In this document: positions 34,432 through 43,867 of the stretch, in pieces
How the letters are laid out: the number at the start of each line of letters is the position of its first letter
How positions within the stretch are numbered: the first letter of the stretch is position 1
NCBI GenBank assembly: GCA_002354655.1
Contig: DELY01000050.1
Span: 371,639-435,638, forward strand
Origin: Pseudomonas sp. UBA2684
GTDB taxonomy: Bacteria; Pseudomonadota; Gammaproteobacteria; Pseudomonadales; Pseudomonadaceae
Length of the DNA stretch: 64,000 nucleotides
Direction of reading: 5' to 3'
The notes under the pieces: generated by a model
What the model saw: the letters and a program-made list of their open reading frames with translations, nothing else
The model's database searches: none
Told to the model about the DNA's origin: nothing
Made by a program: the position numbers and the translations under genes

Positions 34432-37400
34432 GCAGCGCCAGCCTGGATTTGTTGCAGGACAGTTTCACCGGCCGCTCGCTGATCGAGGCCAGCGCCGGTA
34501 CCGGTAAGACCTGGACGCTGACCGCGCTGTACGCGCGCCTGCTGCTGGAAAAGCAGCTGAATGTCAGCCAGATCCTGGTGGTGACCTTTACCACCGCGGC
34601 CACCGCCGAGCTGCGCGAGCGCATTCGCTTGCGGCTGGCCGAGCTGCTGGCGGTATATGACCAGGGCCCGGGCAGCGACGAGCTGCTCAATCGCCTGCAC
34701 GCCCAGTACCCGGACGCGGCCAGCCATCGGCGCTTGCTGCTGGCGGTGCACGGTTTCGACGAGGCGGCGATCTTCACCATCCACGGTTTCTGCCAGCGCG
34801 CCTTGCAGGACGCCGCGTTCGAGGCCGGCGGCGATTTCGACAACGAGCTGACCCATGACGACCGCGAGATCCTCGACGCCCTGCTCGCCGACCTCTGGCG
34901 GCATGAGCTGGCCGCCGCCGAGCCGGAGTGGGCAGCGTTTCTGGTGCAGCACAAGCTGACCCCGCAGAGCCTGCGCCAGCGCCTGCGCAATCACCTGGGC
35001 AAACCCTATCTGCGTATCGAGCCGCAACCGGGGGTCAGCAGCGAGATGAGCGCATTGCGCGCCGCCTGGCAGCAGGCCCAGCGCCTCTGGCAGGGCGAAA
35101 GCGCCGGCTGGCTGGCGCAACTTAAGGCCTTCGACGGCTTTAAGAGCAATATGTGCAACCCGGCCAAGCTGGGTGTCTGGCAGGCCGAGCTGGATGGCTA
35201 TTTCAGCGATGCAGCGGCGCTGTTCAGCAAGACCGAGGCGCATCGCCGGCTGTCCCGCGAGGGGCTGCTCAAGGCCAGCAAGAAGGATCAGGAAGCGCCG
35301 GCCAACCCGCTGGCGGCCGCCTTGCAGGAATTGTGCAACGCCCTGGACGCGGCGCAGCCGGAGGCCGAGCAGCGCCTGATCGATTTGCAGGTACGGCTGA
35401 TCGGTCAGCTCAACGAGCAACTGCCGCAACGCAAGGCGGCGCAGCGCCTGCTGGCCTTCGATGACCTGCTCAACAAACTGCAACAGGCGCTCTACGGCGA
35501 GGGCGGCGAGCATCTGGCCGGCACCCTGCGCACGCAGTACCCGGTGGCGCTGATCGACGAGTTCCAAGACACCGACCCGGTGCAGTACCAGGTGTTTCAC
35601 CGTATCTACGAGCGCGATGGGGACTTATGTTTTGTCGGCGACCCCAAGCAGGCGATCTATGCCTTTCGCGGCGCGGATTTGGCCACCTACCTCAAGGCCC
35701 GCGCCGAAGCCGCGCGCCAGTACAGCCTGGCCACCAACCATCGCTCCACGCCCGAGCTGATTGCCGCGCTCAACCAGCTGTTCAGGCGGCCCATGCCCTT
35801 TGCCGAGAAGGGCTTGGACTATCCGCAGGTCGGTGCCAGCCAGCGCGCGCGGCCACAGCTGGTGCTGCCGAGCGTCGAGGCGGAGACGGACGCGCCGCTG
35901 GCGCTGGTCTGGCTGGATGACGAGCATCTGGGCAAGGGCGAAGCGGGCGCGCTGGTGGCGCGCGATACGGCGCGGCGGATCGCTGCCGTGCTTAGCGCCA
36001 GCAGTCGTGGCGAAGCCTATTTCGAGCAGACCGGTGAACGCACGCCGCTGAAAGGTGGCGATATTGCCGTGCTGGTCGCCAGCCACCGCCAGGCCAGCGA
36101 AGTGGCCGCCGAACTGGCCACCCGTGGCGTGCCCAGCGTGCGCCGCGGCAAGGAAAACGTCTGGCATAGCGAAGAGGCCGGCGAGCTGGCCGCGGTGCTG
36201 GCCGCCTATGCCGAACCGGGCCGCGAAGGCGCGTTGCGCTATGCCCTGGCCAGCCGTTTGCTCGGGCGCAGCGCGGCGGATCTGGCGGCCTGCCAGGACA
36301 ACGCCCAGGCCTGGGACGATGAGCGCGAAGCGGCCGAGCGCTACCACCAGCTGTGGCAGCAACAGGGCTTTATGCGCGCCTTCCGCGCCTGGCTGGATGA
36401 ACAGAAAGTCGCCCAGCGTTTGCTGGCGCTGGTGGATGGCGAGCGTCGCCTGACCAACCTGCTGCACCTGGCCGAACTGCTGCAAACCGAGAGCCTGCAA
36501 CGTCCGGGGCTGGAGCAATTGCTCAGCTGGTTCAATGCCCAGCGCAGCGCCGAGAGCCATGGCGAAGAGGCCCTGCTGCGACTGGAAAGCGATGCCGAAC
36601 GGGTGCAGATCGTCACCATCCACACCTCCAAGGGCCTGGAATACCCGCTGGTGTTCTGCCCTTACCTGTGGGACGGCGCGCTGTTGCGCCAGAGCGAAGA
36701 CATCACCTGCCACGCCGAGGACGGCACGCCGCTGCTCGATCTCGGTGGCGAGCAGTTCGATACGCACCGTGAGCGCGCTCGGCATGAGCGCTTCGCCGAG
36801 CGCCTGCGCCTGACCTACGTGGCCCTGACCCGCGCCCGTGATCGGCTGTGGCTGCACTGGGGGCCGGTGGACTGCAAGGCGAAGAAGGACGGCACCCTGA
36901 GCGAGAGCGGCCTGCACAGCAGCGCTCTGGCCTGGCTGCTGCACGGCCGTGAGCTGCCGGGCGACGATGCCCTGAGCGAGCTCGCCGGTCATCTGCAAGG
37001 CCTCAGCCCCCATGGCCTGCGCGTTGAAATCGAGCAGCTGGTCGGCCTCAGCCAGGGCCATATGGTTCTCCAGCCGCTGCGCGACAGCGAGGCCAGCGCC
37101 GCCGGCGAACAGCGTGCCCCGGCACCGCAGCAACTGTCCACTTTGCAACGCAGCCTGCACAGCGCCTGGCGCATCGGCAGCTTTTCGGGATTGGCGGCGG
37201 GCATGCATATGGAAGCGCCGGACCGCGACGGCCTGGTCATGCCCGCTGCCAGCGAGCCGGGCAGCGGCTTCTTCGCCTTCCCCCGTGGCGCGCGCGCCGG
37301 TACCTGCCTGCACGCGATTCTCGAAGACTGGGCGCGCGGCAAAGCGGCACTGGCCGAGTTGATCGAGCCGGCGCTAAGTGGCCACGGCATCAGTAGCGAC

Positions 37401-37973
37401 TGGAGTGCGGTGGCGCTGAGCCAGCTGCAGCAGGTCATCGACACCGATCTGGATGGCCAGGGCCTGACGCTGGCCGGGCTTAATCCGACGCGGCGGCTGC
37501 CGGAACTGGGCTTTACCTTTCCGCTGGCCGGGCTGGATGTGCAGCGCCTGCGTGTGATCCTTAGCGACCCGATCCACGGCCTCGCCGCGCCGATGCGCGA
37601 AGCGGCGGCGCGCCTGGAATTCGACAGCCTCAAGGGCTTCCTCAAGGGCTTTATCGACCTGACCTTCGAGCATGACGGGCGCTGGTATATCGCCGACTAC
37701 AAGTCCAACTGGCTCGGCCCGGACGCCAGCTACTACGGCGGCGAGCGTCTGCTGCAAGCCCTCGCGGCCGAGCATTACTACCTGCAATACCTGATCTACC
37801 TGGTGGCGCTGCGGCGCTTCCTGCGTCAGCGCCTGAGTGACTTCAGCAACGAACAGCTCGGCGGTGCTTACTACCTGTTTCTGCGCGGCATGCCGGAGGC
37901 CGGGGTGTACTTCTCGCGCCCGGCCGATAGCTTGCTGGATGCGCTGGATAGCCTGTTCGCGGAGGGGCACTGA
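34428..37973 (+). CDS. recB: Exodeoxyribonuclease V beta subunit RecB
   Basis: 1181-aa 3'-5' helicase and nuclease subunit. Walker A is ASAGTGKT at 21-28, the UvrD-type motif II is D377-E-F-Q-D (LIDEFQDTDP), and helicase motif V/VI regions are present (VTIHTSKGLEYPLVF; RLRLTYVALTRARDRLW). The C-terminal nuclease domain has D1090-Y-K1092 within WYIADYKSNWLG, so both activities should be intact. It is translationally coupled to recC, but the following recD is separated by a repeat-filled 212-bp gap, unusual for this operon. Confidence 0.96.
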   Translation: MSSASLDLLQDSFTGRSLIEASAGTGKTWTLTALYARLLLEKQLNVSQILVVTFTTAATAELRERIRLRLAELLAVYDQGPGSDELLNRLHAQYPDAASHRRLLLAVHGFDEAAIFTIHGFCQRALQDAAFEAGGDFDNELTHDDREILDALLADLWRHELAAAEPEWAAFLVQHKLTPQSLRQRLRNHLGKPYLRIEPQPGVSSEMSALRAAWQQAQRLWQGESAGWLAQLKAFDGFKSNMCNPAKLGVWQAELDGYFSDAAALFSKTEAHRRLSREGLLKASKKDQEAPANPLAAALQELCNALDAAQPEAEQRLIDLQVRLIGQLNEQLPQRKAAQRLLAFDDLLNKLQQALYGEGGEHLAGTLRTQYPVALIDEFQDTDPVQYQVFHRIYERDGDLCFVGDPKQAIYAFRGADLATYLKARAEAARQYSLATNHRSTPELIAALNQLFRRPMPFAEKGLDYPQVGASQRARPQLVLPSVEAETDAPLALVWLDDEHLGKGEAGALVARDTARRIAAVLSASSRGEAYFEQTGERTPLKGGDIAVLVASHRQASEVAAELATRGVPSVRRGKENVWHSEEAGELAAVLAAYAEPGREGALRYALASRLLGRSAADLAACQDNAQAWDDEREAAERYHQLWQQQGFMRAFRAWLDEQKVAQRLLALVDGERRLTNLLHLAELLQTESLQRPGLEQLLSWFNAQRSAESHGEEALLRLESDAERVQIVTIHTSKGLEYPLVFCPYLWDGALLRQSEDITCHAEDGTPLLDLGGEQFDTHRERARHERFAERLRLTYVALTRARDRLWLHWGPVDCKAKKDGTLSESGLHSSALAWLLHGRELPGDDALSELAGHLQGLSPHGLRVEIEQLVGLSQGHMVLQPLRDSEASAAGEQRAPAPQQLSTLQRSLHSAWRIGSFSGLAAGMHMEAPDRDGLVMPAASEPGSGFFAFPRGARAGTCLHAILEDWARGKAALAELIEPALSGHGISSDWSAVALSQLQQVIDTDLDGQGLTLAGLNPTRRLPELGFTFPLAGLDVQRLRVILSDPIHGLAAPMREAAARLEFDSLKGFLKGFIDLTFEHDGRWYIADYKSNWLGPDASYYGGERLLQALAAEHYYLQYLIYLVALRRFLRQRLSDFSNEQLGGAYYLFLRGMPEAGVYFSRPADSLLDALDSLFAEGH

Positions 37974-38003
37974 TGCTGCTACCCGTGCACGGCCAGCAAT
38001 ACC

Positions 38004-38068
38004 GTAGGGCGGACATGCCGAAGGCTTGTCCGCCATCGCGGTCGCAGGCTGCGCCATGTCCACCCTAC
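38004..38068. repeat. GTAGGG...CCCTAC palindromic repeat, copy C (between recB and recD)
   Basis: Left arm GTAGGGCGGACATGCCGAAG followed by GCTTGTCCGCC; right arm GCGCCATGTCCACCCTAC is its inverted copy. It lies 31 bp after the recB stop. A second, different repeat follows it before recD. Confidence 0.7.
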
Positions 38069-38109
38069 AGACGCGCATTGTTTGCGGAGGGCAAATGACG
38101 GCTTTTGTC

Positions 38110-38170
38110 GGAGCGGGCCGCGCTCGCGAAAATTCGGCGGCGCAAGCGTATCGCGGGCATGGCCCGCTCC
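38110..38170. repeat. REP-like inverted pair (between recB and recD)
   Basis: GGAGCGGGCC-GCGCTCGCGA at 38110-38129 faces GGAGCGGGCCATGCCCGCGA read on the minus strand from 38170 to 38151. The arms are largely identical around a 21-nt spacer, resembling Pseudomonas REP doublets with a GCGGGC...GCCCGC core. It ends 15 bp before the recD start codon, so it would be in the recD leader. Confidence 0.6.
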
Positions 38171-38185
38171 TAGCGGAGTATCGCC

Positions 38186-40048
38186 ATGCTGCCTGATCTA
38201 CCCCTCGGTCCGTTGGAACGTGCCCTGGTCGACAGTCTGCAACGTCTCGACCCGGCGGCCTCGCCAATGCTGCTGGCCTCGGCTGCCCTACTCTGCGTCG
38301 CACTGGAACAAGGCGATGTGTGCCTGCCTTTGGCACGCCTGGCCGGGCAGCGGCCCTGGCCGGACAGCCCATTCAGCTTGCCAGCCTTGGCCGACTGGCA
38401 GGCGCAACTCGACGCGTCGCCCTTGGTCGGCGGCGATGGCGACTTCGCCCCGCTGATCCTCGACCATGGCCGGCTCTATCTAGCGCGCTACCAGGCCTAC
38501 GAACGCCAGTTGGCGACGCAGCTACTGCAACGGGCCGCCGATCTGCCTGTGGTCGATGAGGCGCAACTGAGCGAGAGCCTGAGCCGGCTGTTTGCGTTCA
38601 ACTCTTTATCACAGGCGGGGCAGCAGCAACCTGACTGGCAGCGCCTGGCCGCCGCGCAAGCGGTGCGGCGCAAGCTGGCGGTGATCTCCGGCGGCCCCGG
38701 CACCGGCAAGACCACCACCGTGGTGCGCCTGCTCGCCGCCCTGCTGGAGCAACGGGGCGGCCATCCGTCCGGCGGCGCTTCTTTGGCCATCGGCCTGGCC
38801 GCCCCCACGGGTAAAGCGGCGGCGCGGATGGCCGAGGCGATCCGCCATGCCAAGGCCAACTTGCCGGTCAGCGAAGCAGTCAGGTCGGCGCTGCCGGACG
38901 AAGCGCGCACCCTGCACCGTCTGCTTGGCAGCCGTGGTGACAGCCCGCAGGTACGGCATCACGCGGCCAACCCGCTGGCGCTGGACGTGCTGGTGGTGGA
39001 CGAAGCTTCGATGGTCGACCTGGCGCTGATGGCCAAGCTGGTCGATGCCCTGCCGGCCAGCGCGCGGCTGATTCTGCTCGGCGACAAGGACCAGCTGTGC
39101 GCCGTGGAAGCCGGCGCGGTGTTCGCTGAGCTCTGCGAGGGTCGCGGCTTCGATGCCCAGGCCGCGGCGGATCTGCAACGTATCACCGGCCAGCAGGTCG
39201 CCGTCGACACGCCGAGCTCTGCCCTTGGCGATGCCGTGGTGCTGCTGACTCACAGCCACCGCTTTGCCGGCGACAGCGGCATCGGCGAATTGGCGCGGCG
39301 GATCAATGGCGGCGATGTCGGCGGCACCCTCAATCTGCTCAAGGAAGACCGCAGCGATCTGGCCTGGAATGCCGCGCCGACCCCGGCCGATCTGCTGGAG
39401 CGGTTGGACCGTGGCTATGCGCCCTTTATTGCCGCCGCAAAAAGTGGTGATGCGGCTGCGACCTTCGCCGCGTTCAACGCCTTCCGCGGCCTGACCGCCC
39501 AGCGCGAAGGCGCCTGGGGCTTGGCGGGGATCAACGAAGCGCTGGAGGCGCGGATCAAACGCCGCAGCCAGGTCGCCAGCCGCGAACGCTGGTACGTCGG
39601 CCGGCCGATCATGGTGCGGCAGAACGATTACGCCCTCGGCCTGTTTAACGGCGATATCGGTATCTGCCTGCAAACTGAATACGGTCTGCGGGTCTTTTTT
39701 GAAGGTGAGGGGGCGGGCGAAGAAGCTTTCCGCCCCTTTGCCCCGGCGCGCCTGCCCAGCCACGACAGTGCCTTCGCCATGACCGTGCACAAGAGCCAGG
39801 GCTCGGAGTTCAGCGAAGTGCTGCTGGTGCTGCCCGAACAACCCAGCCCACTGCTGAGCCGCAGCCTGTTCTACACCGGCATCACCCGGGCCAAGCACAA
39901 GGTGGAGATCTGGGGCCTGCCGGCGCGCCTGGCCGATGCGGTGGCCACCCGCGCCGACCGCGCGGCGGGCTTGGCGGAACGGCTGGCGGTGGAGCCGTCG
40001 CTGCCGGACAACGCGGTCGCCGCGCAGGATCAGCTGAGCCTGTTCTGA
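38186..40048 (+). CDS. recD: Exodeoxyribonuclease V alpha subunit RecD
   Basis: 620-aa 5'-3' helicase subunit of RecBCD (about 608 aa in E. coli). It has an N-terminal RecD interaction domain (1-110), then Walker A GGPGTGKT at 169-176, motif II D-E-A-S-M-V-D, motif III region LILLGDKDQLCAVEAGAVF, and the C-terminal UvrD_C_2 part (FAMTVHKSQGSEFSEVLLVLP; SRSLFYTGITRAK). The start at 38186 lies beyond two repeat elements that separate it from recB; upstream is only a weak GGAG at 38175-38178. Helicase motifs are intact. Confidence 0.95.
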   Translation: MLPDLPLGPLERALVDSLQRLDPAASPMLLASAALLCVALEQGDVCLPLARLAGQRPWPDSPFSLPALADWQAQLDASPLVGGDGDFAPLILDHGRLYLARYQAYERQLATQLLQRAADLPVVDEAQLSESLSRLFAFNSLSQAGQQQPDWQRLAAAQAVRRKLAVISGGPGTGKTTTVVRLLAALLEQRGGHPSGGASLAIGLAAPTGKAAARMAEAIRHAKANLPVSEAVRSALPDEARTLHRLLGSRGDSPQVRHHAANPLALDVLVVDEASMVDLALMAKLVDALPASARLILLGDKDQLCAVEAGAVFAELCEGRGFDAQAAADLQRITGQQVAVDTPSSALGDAVVLLTHSHRFAGDSGIGELARRINGGDVGGTLNLLKEDRSDLAWNAAPTPADLLERLDRGYAPFIAAAKSGDAAATFAAFNAFRGLTAQREGAWGLAGINEALEARIKRRSQVASRERWYVGRPIMVRQNDYALGLFNGDIGICLQTEYGLRVFFEGEGAGEEAFRPFAPARLPSHDSAFAMTVHKSQGSEFSEVLLVLPEQPSPLLSRSLFYTGITRAKHKVEIWGLPARLADAVATRADRAAGLAERLAVEPSLPDNAVAAQDQLSLF

Positions 40049-40245
40049 TGCGCGGCGCAGGGCCGTCCCTTCAAGACCGCGCCCAGCACGACTGTCTGTG
40101 GCAGGCGTTTTAGCTGCGCGCTTTCATCGTCTGGTCCAGGCTGCCGAGCGTGCAGGCGCTAAAGGACACGCCGCCAATCGGCCAACCCGTCCCGTGACTC
40201 TGTTGAACGCCGGTTGAGGCGTCGCTGTATTGCTATCGCTGCAAC

Positions 40246-40280
40246 AAAAAAGCCCCTGGAAAATACCTTCCAGGGGCTTT
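40246..40280 (-). terminator. Strong terminator downstream of terC (possibly bidirectional)
   Basis: Stem of about 13 bp, AAAGCCCCTGGAA (40249-40261) with TTCCAGGGGCTTT (40268-40280) and a 6-nt loop. On the minus strand it is followed by a T-run (complement of AAAAA at 40246-40250), so it terminates terC, whose stop is about 70 bp away. It may also serve recD from the other side. The rest of the 301-bp gap 40049-40349 shows nothing else. Confidence 0.85.
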
Positions 40281-40349
40281 GGTTCAACTGCTCAGCAGAT
40301 AAGGCAAACGCCTGGCCAATCGGCCCCGCTGTTTATCCCGCTATCTGGC

Positions 40350-41120
40350 TTACTGCCCCGGAATATCCTTGCGCAGTTTTACCGGTTCGAGGTCGTCTTC
40401 CTCGGCGCGGCGGCGGGCGGTGCGCATGCGGATGTTGATCGCTTCGACCGCCAGCGAGAAGGCCATGGCGAAGTAGACGTAGCCTTTTGGCACATGCACT
40501 TCGAAGGCTTCGGCGATCAGCACGGTACCGACCACGATGAGGAACGACAGCGCCAGCATCTTCAAGCTCGGGTGCTTGTCGATAAAGTCGCTGATGGTTC
40601 CGGCGGCCAGCATCATCACCAGCACGGCGACGATGATCGCGGCGACCATGACCGGTACGTGGTCGACCATGCCGACGGCGGTGATCACCGAATCCAGCGA
40701 GAAGACGATATCGATGATGGCGATCTGGATGATGGTGCCGATGAAATGCTTGGCTGCGCCTGTGGGGGCCTGCGCGGTTTCATCTGCGCCTTCCAGGCCG
40801 TGGTAGATCTCGCTGCTGCTCTTCCACAGGAGGAACAGGCCGCCGAAGAACAGGATCAGGTCACGGCCGGAGATGCCCTGGCCGAACAATTCGAACAGGT
40901 CGGTGGTCAGGCGCATGATCCAGGTGATCGACAGCAGCAGGAGGATGCGCGTGACCATGGCCAGGCCCAGGCCGAATAGCCGCGTGCGCTTCTGTAGGTG
41001 TGGCGGCATGCGCCCGACCAGAATGGCGATCATGATGATGTTGTCGATGCCGAGGACGATCTCCAAGGCGGTCAGGGTCAAAAAGGCGACCCAGATTTCC
41101 GGGCTGGTCAGCCACTCCAT
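40350..41120 (-). CDS. TerC-family integral membrane protein
   Basis: 256-aa inner-membrane protein of the TerC/YgdQ family with about seven helices. The hallmark acidic membrane motifs are T-A-L-E-I-V-L-G-I-D-N (residues ~17-27) and, in the second half, DIVFSLDSVITAVGMV. Members are linked to manganese or other metal export and to tellurite resistance when part of ter operons; no other ter genes are here, so a general metal-handling role is inferred. The C terminus is a charged cytoplasmic tail (RMRTARRRAEEDDLEPVKLRKD). GAGGAAA precedes the ATG at 41120. Confidence 0.9.
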   Translation of the reverse strand: MEWLTSPEIWVAFLTLTALEIVLGIDNIIMIAILVGRMPPHLQKRTRLFGLGLAMVTRILLLLSITWIMRLTTDLFELFGQGISGRDLILFFGGLFLLWKSSSEIYHGLEGADETAQAPTGAAKHFIGTIIQIAIIDIVFSLDSVITAVGMVDHVPVMVAAIIVAVLVMMLAAGTISDFIDKHPSLKMLALSFLIVVGTVLIAEAFEVHVPKGYVYFAMAFSLAVEAINIRMRTARRRAEEDDLEPVKLRKDIPGQ

Positions 41121-41212
41121 GATGCAGTTTCCTCGCGTGTGCTCAATGTTGGTGATAACGCAATGAAGCCGGGCTGTGCCGGCTTCATGGGTAGGGTTTC
41201 AGGTCGCGGTGA

Positions 41213-42520
41213 TCAAGGTGTGCCGAACAAGGGGAACACACCCAGTAACAATGCCGCGAGCAGGATACACAGGCAGATCAATACCGCCCACTTCAATGTG
41301 AAGCGCTGGTGGTCGCCGAATTCGATCTTGGCCAGGCCGACCAGCAGGTAAGTGGATGGCACCAGCGGGCTGAGCAGGTGCACCGGCTGGCCGACGATCG
41401 AGGCGCGGGCCATTTCCACCGGGGTGATGCCGTAATGCCCAGCGGCCTCGGTGAGCACCGGCAGCACGCCGTAGTAGAAGGCGTCGTTGGACATAAAGAA
41501 GGTGAACGGCATGCTCACCACTGCGGTGATCACCGCCATGTACGGGCCGAGTTCCGGTGGGATGATCGCCAGCAGGCTCTGCGACATGGCGTCGACCATG
41601 CCGGTGCCGGAGAGGATGCCGGTGAAGATGCCCGCGGCGAAAATCAGCCCGACCACCGCCAGGACGTTGCCGGCGTGCGCGGCGATGCGCTCCTTCTGCT
41701 GTTGCAGGCAGGGGTAGTTGATGACCATGGCGATGCTGAAGGCGATCATAAACAGCACCGGCAGCGGCAGCAGGCCGGCGATCAGCGTGGCCATCAGGGT
41801 CGCGGTCAGGGCGCCGTTGATCCACAGCAGTTTGGGGCGGCGCGCTTCCGGGTACTGTGAGACGCTGATCTCGGCGTGCTGTTCATGGTCGTCCGGCAGG
41901 TGCAGCACGCCGAGGCGCGCGCGCTCGCGTTTGCCATAGGCGTAGGCGAGGCCGAACAGGGCGATGCACCCGGCGATCATGGCCGGGATCATCGGCACGA
42001 AGATGTCCGATGGGTCGACATGCAAGGCGCTGGCGGCGCGGGCGGTCGGTCCGCCCCAGGGGGTCATGTTCATGATCCCGCCGGCGAGGATGATCAGCGC
42101 GGCCATGATCAGCGGGCTCATGCCCAGGCGGCTGTAGAGCGGCAGCATGGCGGCGACGCAGATCATGTAGGTGGTCGCGCCGTCGCCGTCGAGGGAGACG
42201 ATCAACGCCAGTGCGGCGGTGCCCATCGAGACTTTCAGCGGGTCGCCTTTGACCAGCTTGAGGATCAGGCGCACGGCCGGGTCGAACAGGCCGGAGTCGA
42301 TCATCAGGGCGAAATAGAGGATGGCAAACATCAGCATCACCCCGGTCGGGGCGAGCTTGCCGATGCCTTCGAGCATCATCGGGCCGATGCCGGCAGCGAA
42401 GCCGCCGATCAGGGCGAACACGATCGGCACGATGATCAGGGCGATCAGCGCGGACAGGCGCTTGCTCATGATCAGGTACATGAAGGTTATGACCATGGCG
42501 AAGCCAAGGAAGGTCAGCAT
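41213..42520 (-). CDS. CitMHS-family citrate:cation symporter
   Basis: 435-aa inner-membrane protein of the CitMHS family (Bacillus CitM/CitH), which carries citrate, often as a metal complex. It has about 12 hydrophobic segments. Family motifs include SLDGDGATTYMICVAAMLPLY near residue 110-130, GGIMNMTPWGGPTARAASAL, and in the C-terminal half FFMSNDAFYYGVLPVL and VGQPVHLLSPLVPSTYLLVGLA. A GGAG precedes the ATG at 42520. It is a single gene; no CitST-type two-component system lies in the window. Confidence 0.9.
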   Translation of the reverse strand: MLTFLGFAMVITFMYLIMSKRLSALIALIIVPIVFALIGGFAAGIGPMMLEGIGKLAPTGVMLMFAILYFALMIDSGLFDPAVRLILKLVKGDPLKVSMGTAALALIVSLDGDGATTYMICVAAMLPLYSRLGMSPLIMAALIILAGGIMNMTPWGGPTARAASALHVDPSDIFVPMIPAMIAGCIALFGLAYAYGKRERARLGVLHLPDDHEQHAEISVSQYPEARRPKLLWINGALTATLMATLIAGLLPLPVLFMIAFSIAMVINYPCLQQQKERIAAHAGNVLAVVGLIFAAGIFTGILSGTGMVDAMSQSLLAIIPPELGPYMAVITAVVSMPFTFFMSNDAFYYGVLPVLTEAAGHYGITPVEMARASIVGQPVHLLSPLVPSTYLLVGLAKIEFGDHQRFTLKWAVLICLCILLAALLLGVFPLFGTP

Positions 42521-42841
42521 AGCGGTATCTCCGGGGTGAGTGAGGCGCGGCGCGGGCGTGGGGTCAGCGCAGGGCGTTCAGCGGGCGGAGAACAGGCACG
42601 GCATGGCTGTGGCGGCGGGAAAAAAGCATGGCAATCACCATTTTGTTGTTGTCGGGATTGGCCGGGCGGCAGAACTGCGGTGCGCGCCCGAAACCGGCCG
42701 GTCTGATGCCGGCAGTGGGCGGATGCTAAGGGGTGAAGCTTTCAGCCAGCTTTCGGTCAGCCAGGGCCGGCCGTTGCGTGGCATCTTGCGACCGACGGTC
42801 GGTCCGCGCCGGACAGGCCGGCGTGATGGCGCTGGCGACGC
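42521..42841. other. Intergenic region between the citrate symporter and AEC transporter genes
   Basis: 321 bp in which I see no gene, repeat or RNA. It must contain the promoter of the citrate symporter and the end of the AEC transporter transcript, but no clear -35/-10, -24/-12 or terminator was identified. Confidence 0.4.
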
Positions 42842-43789
42842 TTAGGCGGGGCTACCTTGCAGGATAAACATCACACCGAGCAGCGTGGCGGCCGCGAGCA
42901 GGGTTTGCAGGGTGATGATGCCGGCCATCAACTGGCTGTCACCGCCCAGCTGGCGGGTCAGTACATAAGCGGTGGGCGCTGTGGGCAGGGCGAAAAACAG
43001 CACCAGCACGGTACTTTCCATCGCCGGCAGTTGCAGGCCATAGGCCACGGCCCAGGCCAGCAGCGGCATGGCCAGCAAACGCAGGAGGCTGTTCCAGGCC
43101 AAGGCCGGCACTTCGCCGCTGAGCTGTTCGGGTTTCAGCGCCGCGCCGACGCAGAGCAGGCCCAGCGGCAGGCTGGCGGCCGCGAGCAGGCTGAGCAGGC
43201 GGCCGCTGCCGCCGGGCAGGCCGAGGCCGCCGAGGTTGACCAGGGCACCGCCGAGGCAGGCGAGAATCAACGGGTTTTTCAGGATCGGCAGCAGCAGGCT
43301 GCGGGCACTGACCCCACGCTCGGCGGTCAGCGACCAAACCGACAGCACGTTCACCGTCGGCACCATCAGCGCCAGCATCAGCGCGGCCAGGGTCAGGCCA
43401 TCCTGACCGAACAGGCTGCCCACCGCCGCCAGGCCCAGGTACGTGTTGAAGCGCAGAATGCCTTGGCTGAAGGCGCCGAAACGCCCGGCTGGCCAGCCGC
43501 GCACACGGCGCACCAGCAACAGCGCCAGCCAGGCGATGCCGAGGCCGAGCAGCACCGCCAAGGCCAGGCGCGGCAGGGCCGGGTTGTTCAGCGGCGCGGT
43601 GGCCAGGCTGCTGAACAGCAGGGCGGGGAACAGGATGAAGTAATTCAGGCGCTCGGCGCCCGGCCAGAAGGCCTCGTTGGGAAAGTCCCAGCGGCGCAGG
43701 TAATAACCGGCCACGATCAAGGCGAACAATGGCCACAAGGCCAGTAACAACTCCAGCACGGCAACCCCCGCCAACGGATAAGCGGTCAT
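42842..43789 (-). CDS. AEC-family transporter (auxin efflux carrier-like permease)
   Basis: About 315-aa inner-membrane permease of the AEC family with ten hydrophobic helices in two five-helix halves. Bacterial members carry malate, malonate or other organic acids; the substrate here is not known. Motifs include LNYFILFPALLFSSLA, the helix-breaking QGILRFNTYLGLAAVG, and NPLILACLGGALVNL in the second half. The frame extends to 43882, overlapping the divergent GFA gene; ATG 43789 avoids this, and a GTG at 43759 preceded by GGGGG is a good alternative. Confidence 0.85.
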   Translation of the reverse strand: MTAYPLAGVAVLELLLALWPLFALIVAGYYLRRWDFPNEAFWPGAERLNYFILFPALLFSSLATAPLNNPALPRLALAVLLGLGIAWLALLLVRRVRGWPAGRFGAFSQGILRFNTYLGLAAVGSLFGQDGLTLAALMLALMVPTVNVLSVWSLTAERGVSARSLLLPILKNPLILACLGGALVNLGGLGLPGGSGRLLSLLAAASLPLGLLCVGAALKPEQLSGEVPALAWNSLLRLLAMPLLAWAVAYGLQLPAMESTVLVLFFALPTAPTAYVLTRQLGGDSQLMAGIITLQTLLAAATLLGVMFILQGSPA

Positions 43790-43867
43790 CTTGGTCAGCG
43801 CCACGCCGTGACGCAAGGGCGAGATCGGGATTAGGCTGATGGCTGCACCGGTCGGCGAGGACGCGTC

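Noticed and set aside
34380-35600. 406-codon minus-strand frame across the recC-recB junction (and similar long frames opposite recC, recB, recD and hsdR)
   Set aside because: Antisense to intact, well-conserved genes; low-complexity translation and no ribosome binding site or motif support.
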